A stretch of DNA of 64,000 nt from Symsagittifera roscoffensis (Eukaryota > Xenacoelomorpha > Acoela > Convolutidae). The DNA lies in NCBI RefSeq assembly GCF_963678635.1, contig NC_087067.1, forward strand, positions 1,738,001 through 1,802,000. The letters run 5' to 3'. Position 1 is the first letter of the stretch; each line of letters starts with the position of its first letter. Shown one piece after another: positions 63,045 to 64,000 of this stretch. Both the position numbers and the translations under genes were made by a program. Below the pieces are notes generated by a model, which worked only from the letters and a program-made list of their open reading frames with translations, ran no database searches and was not told where the DNA came from.

Positions 63045-64000
63045 TTTATTTTTCTTTTGTGAATTTTTCAGATGATCTAGGATGAAGGCTAAAATTCTAA
63101 AGAAAACATGGATAAAGAATGGTGAGTTTCTAATGTTTGAATTAATTAGTAATATGTATAATTCATACTTACCTGTTAGTCGTCGGGGAAGAAACCGTGG
63201 GGGAAAATGTCGTGGATGAGATCTGAAGTTGTTAGTAGTTTGGCTAATATGCGGATGATATTTTTAGTTTGAAGCAGTGGCCAAAGCAATTGAAGTGCCT
63301 TAATGGTGGTTAGTTCTTCAGTGCCAACTGCAAATTCATAAGGTGTGTTTTGGATTAGATTATATAATTTGTGGTTGAATTTAGTGTTATGGATGAATTC
63401 TAAAATGGGGATTTCTATAGGTTGGACAAACTCGTGTGGGATGAGGAAGGGTCGGGATTCTTCTGCGTTGAAGGTCTTGGTGATGGGACAAAAGATATAC
63501 ATTTGGGTTATGGGATCATAATTTCGAAGAATACCATGAAGGTTAGTATCTTTAATGCAATATGTGAAGTTAAGAAAGAATGGTGAGGTGTATTTGGAAT
63601 TGATGAATTGAAAACGATGGTGTGGTTGTCTGGAGGGAGTGTGTAGGTCAAAGTGATTTTGGATGAAACGATAATAAGTATATGTGTGTGTTTGTTTAGT
63701 GCGCAACATAATATCGTGTGAGCAGTGCAAATCTCTTTCATGTGGTGCAAGGAAACGAAAGGTTAGTGAAAATATTTGGAAGCGTTCTTTAAAACTTTCG
63801 TAGGCTTGCGTGTCTGTTAGTGCTTCTGAGATAATGTGGTCAAACTTGCGATCGAAGATATTTAGTGTAAATACATATGGTGTTTTAATGAAAAATTTCT
63901 CGGTGATTTGTGGGTTAGCGAAGCGATCGTCGTCTAAGAATTGATCTTGGTTAGTTCTGATGATGTTATGATCGTAATATTCTAGTGTATATTCATTAGC
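63045..64000 (-). CDS. Unrecognised protein, 3' part, with a 3'UTR intron
   Basis: On the - strand the frame is open from the window edge (64000) to TAA at 63178-63176, at least 274 codons. The N-terminal side reads NEYTLEYYDHNIIRTNQDQF and the C-terminal side TTSDLIHDIFPHGFFPDD. Other pieces are FIKTPYVFTLNIFDRKFDHI, RFQIFSLTFRFLAPHERDL and RPFLIPHEFVQPIEIPILEF. It is not coiled coil and has no catalytic motif I know. Three nt after the stop CAG|GTAAGT forms an ideal donor. A TACTAAT branch-like site and TTTTCTTTAG acceptor define a 76-bp intron (63172-63097), and AATAAA follows at 63050-63045. This could be a host gene or an ORF of the element that owns the LTR-like repeat. Confidence 0.6.

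Overview
This is a window of animal (metazoan) nuclear DNA. It is about two-thirds A+T by eye, with GT-AG introns, AATAAA polyadenylation signals and a dense, layered load of transposons. The proteins show an animal, but I cannot name the lineage. Three genes are well supported, all on the + strand: a two-exon barrier-to-autointegration factor (BANF1/BAF, 3424-3772), a three-exon exosome subunit of the EXOSC8/Rrp43 type (10448-11787), and a long run of 21 phase-consistent exons (22980-60855) coding 1863 residues of spectrin-like coiled coil. That last gene is open at both ends and is best explained as part of a nesprin (SYNE/MSP-300-like) or other giant spectrin-repeat protein.

Layout. 1-3.3 kb: a broken reverse transcriptase and a broken coiled-coil ORF on the - strand, then a small - strand ORF with a signal peptide that diverges from BANF1. 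4.0-9.4 kb: a decayed non-LTR retrotransposon whose RT domain is split by a second non-LTR element (PHD finger, NPGP motif, endonuclease, RT), with a 10-bp target-site duplication. 10.1-12.3 kb: a motif-array element and EXOSC8. 12.3-22.9 kb: no exon recognised; dispersed repeats. 23-61 kb: the spectrin-repeat gene, with introns holding a hAT-type MITE with a perfect 8-bp duplication, a Tc1/mariner-like fold-back element, rolling-circle (Helentron-like) elements including a head-to-tail array, a FLYWCH-MULE transposase remnant with motif-built inverted ends, minisatellites and a >99% identical duplication of half an exon. 61-64 kb: an LTR-like repeat and the 3' part of an unrecognised - strand gene that runs off the window.

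BAF binds DNA and LEM-domain proteins at the nuclear envelope, and nesprins link that envelope to the cytoskeleton, so their proximity is suggestive. It is an inference that depends on the nesprin assignment. EXOSC8 is a housekeeping RNA-degradation subunit. Most unusual features here are mobile elements. The ones most worth following up are the motif-reiterated MULE-type elements, the Helentron-like family, the recent exon duplication and the unrecognised ORF at the right edge.
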